Position numbers and translations under genes: made by a program
In this document: in pieces, positions 6,967 to 7,096 of the stretch
Numbering within the stretch: the stretch's first letter is position 1
How the letters are laid out: every line of letters starts with the position of its first letter
The notes under the pieces: generated by a model
Told to the model about the DNA's origin: nothing
What the model saw: only the letters and a program-made list of their open reading frames with translations
Databases searched by the model: none
Source of the DNA: Verrucomicrobiota bacterium
GTDB lineage: Bacteria; Verrucomicrobiota; Verrucomicrobiia; Limisphaerales; AV2
Direction: 5' to 3'
DNA: 7,096 nt
NCBI GenBank assembly: GCA_003218935.1
Contig: QHPA01000052.1
Span: 1 to 7,096, forward strand

Positions 6967-7059
6967 GAACATCGAACATCGAACATCCAACGCCGAACAT
7001 CGAATGGTAAGCGCGAAATCTTCGCTCGATTCGGCGTTCGATGTTTGACGTTCGATGTT
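6967..7059. repeat. GAACATC heptamer array forming a 30-bp inverted repeat
   Basis: The left side is a 7-bp tandem array: GAACATC three times, then CAACGCC, then GAACATC (6967-7001). The right side carries the inverse heptamers GTTCGAT, GTTTGAC, GTTCGAT (7036-7056). Arms 6968-6997 and 7030-7059 match at 27 of 30 positions. The 32-base loop holds a nested GCGAA-ATC-TTCGC hairpin (7013-7025). A 7-bp unit translates into a period-7 peptide in any frame, which explains the spurious 'MFDVRCSS' start of the minus-strand open frame here. I recall such elements as common in Verrucomicrobiota intergenic DNA, unverified. Confidence 0.88.
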
Positions 7060-7096
7060 TTCCCTCGGTTCAGGGTCGAAGGAGCGAGGAAAAGGC

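Larger units (their letters stand above)
6664..7096. other. 433-bp gene-free tail made of inverted repeats
   Basis: No convincing coding region occurs on either strand from the HEAT-gene stop to the window edge. Open frames here translate to low-complexity Arg/Pro/Thr-rich peptides or to 'FDVRCSS'-type peptides from short tandem repeats, and are best treated as spurious. A small hairpin GCGCTTTAGCGC lies at 6678-6689, 14 bp after the stop, without a T-tract, so it is at best a weak terminator. The rest is occupied by the inverted repeats listed separately. Position 7060 to the edge shows no recognisable element. Confidence 0.75.

Noticed and set aside
6738..6986. 82-codon minus-strand open frame in the tail
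   Set aside because: It runs through four inverted repeats and encodes repeat-derived low-complexity peptide; no start context and no recognisable domain.
6967..7059. CRISPR array
   Set aside because: The repeats are 7-bp tandem units without unique spacers and there are no cas genes.

Overview
The window looks like chromosomal DNA from a fairly GC-rich free-living bacterium. My best guess is the Verrucomicrobiota, near Pedosphaera/Limisphaerales. That guess rests on three recalled features, not on a search: a membrane-anchored HEAT-repeat protein with an 'EPVxQG' linker, a secreted FG-GAP propeller protein, and gene-free stretches filled with inverted repeats of the 'GCGGCGGTCTGTGA', 'CGTCCTC' and 'GAACATC' kinds. 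Start codons here lack clear Shine-Dalgarno sequences, which also fits that group.

Layout from left to right. Positions 1-1767 (minus) hold aspS, a bacterial-type aspartyl-tRNA synthetase whose last residues run off the left edge. A 152-bp gap (1768-1919) carries a long REP-like hairpin directly against the aspS start codon. Positions 1920-4256 (minus) encode a 778-residue OPT-family transporter with an unusually large soluble insert. A 204-bp gap (4257-4460) carries a perfect 20-bp palindrome. Positions 4461-5657 (minus) encode a secreted FG-GAP/VCBS beta-propeller protein. A 70-bp divergent intergenic region separates it from a plus-strand gene at 5728-6663 for a membrane-anchored HEAT-repeat protein. 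The last 433 bp (6664-7096) contain no convincing gene and are almost entirely a mosaic of at least four distinct inverted repeats.

The three minus-strand genes are collinear but spaced by 150-200 bp, so they need not form one operon. The only functional theme I can suggest is a cell-envelope one: a secreted propeller (possibly carbohydrate-active), an envelope-anchored HEAT scaffold and a peptide or metal-chelate importer, next to a housekeeping synthetase. I see no phage, CRISPR, toxin-antitoxin, defence or biosynthetic system, and no tRNA or rRNA. The most unusual content is the non-coding repeat structure.
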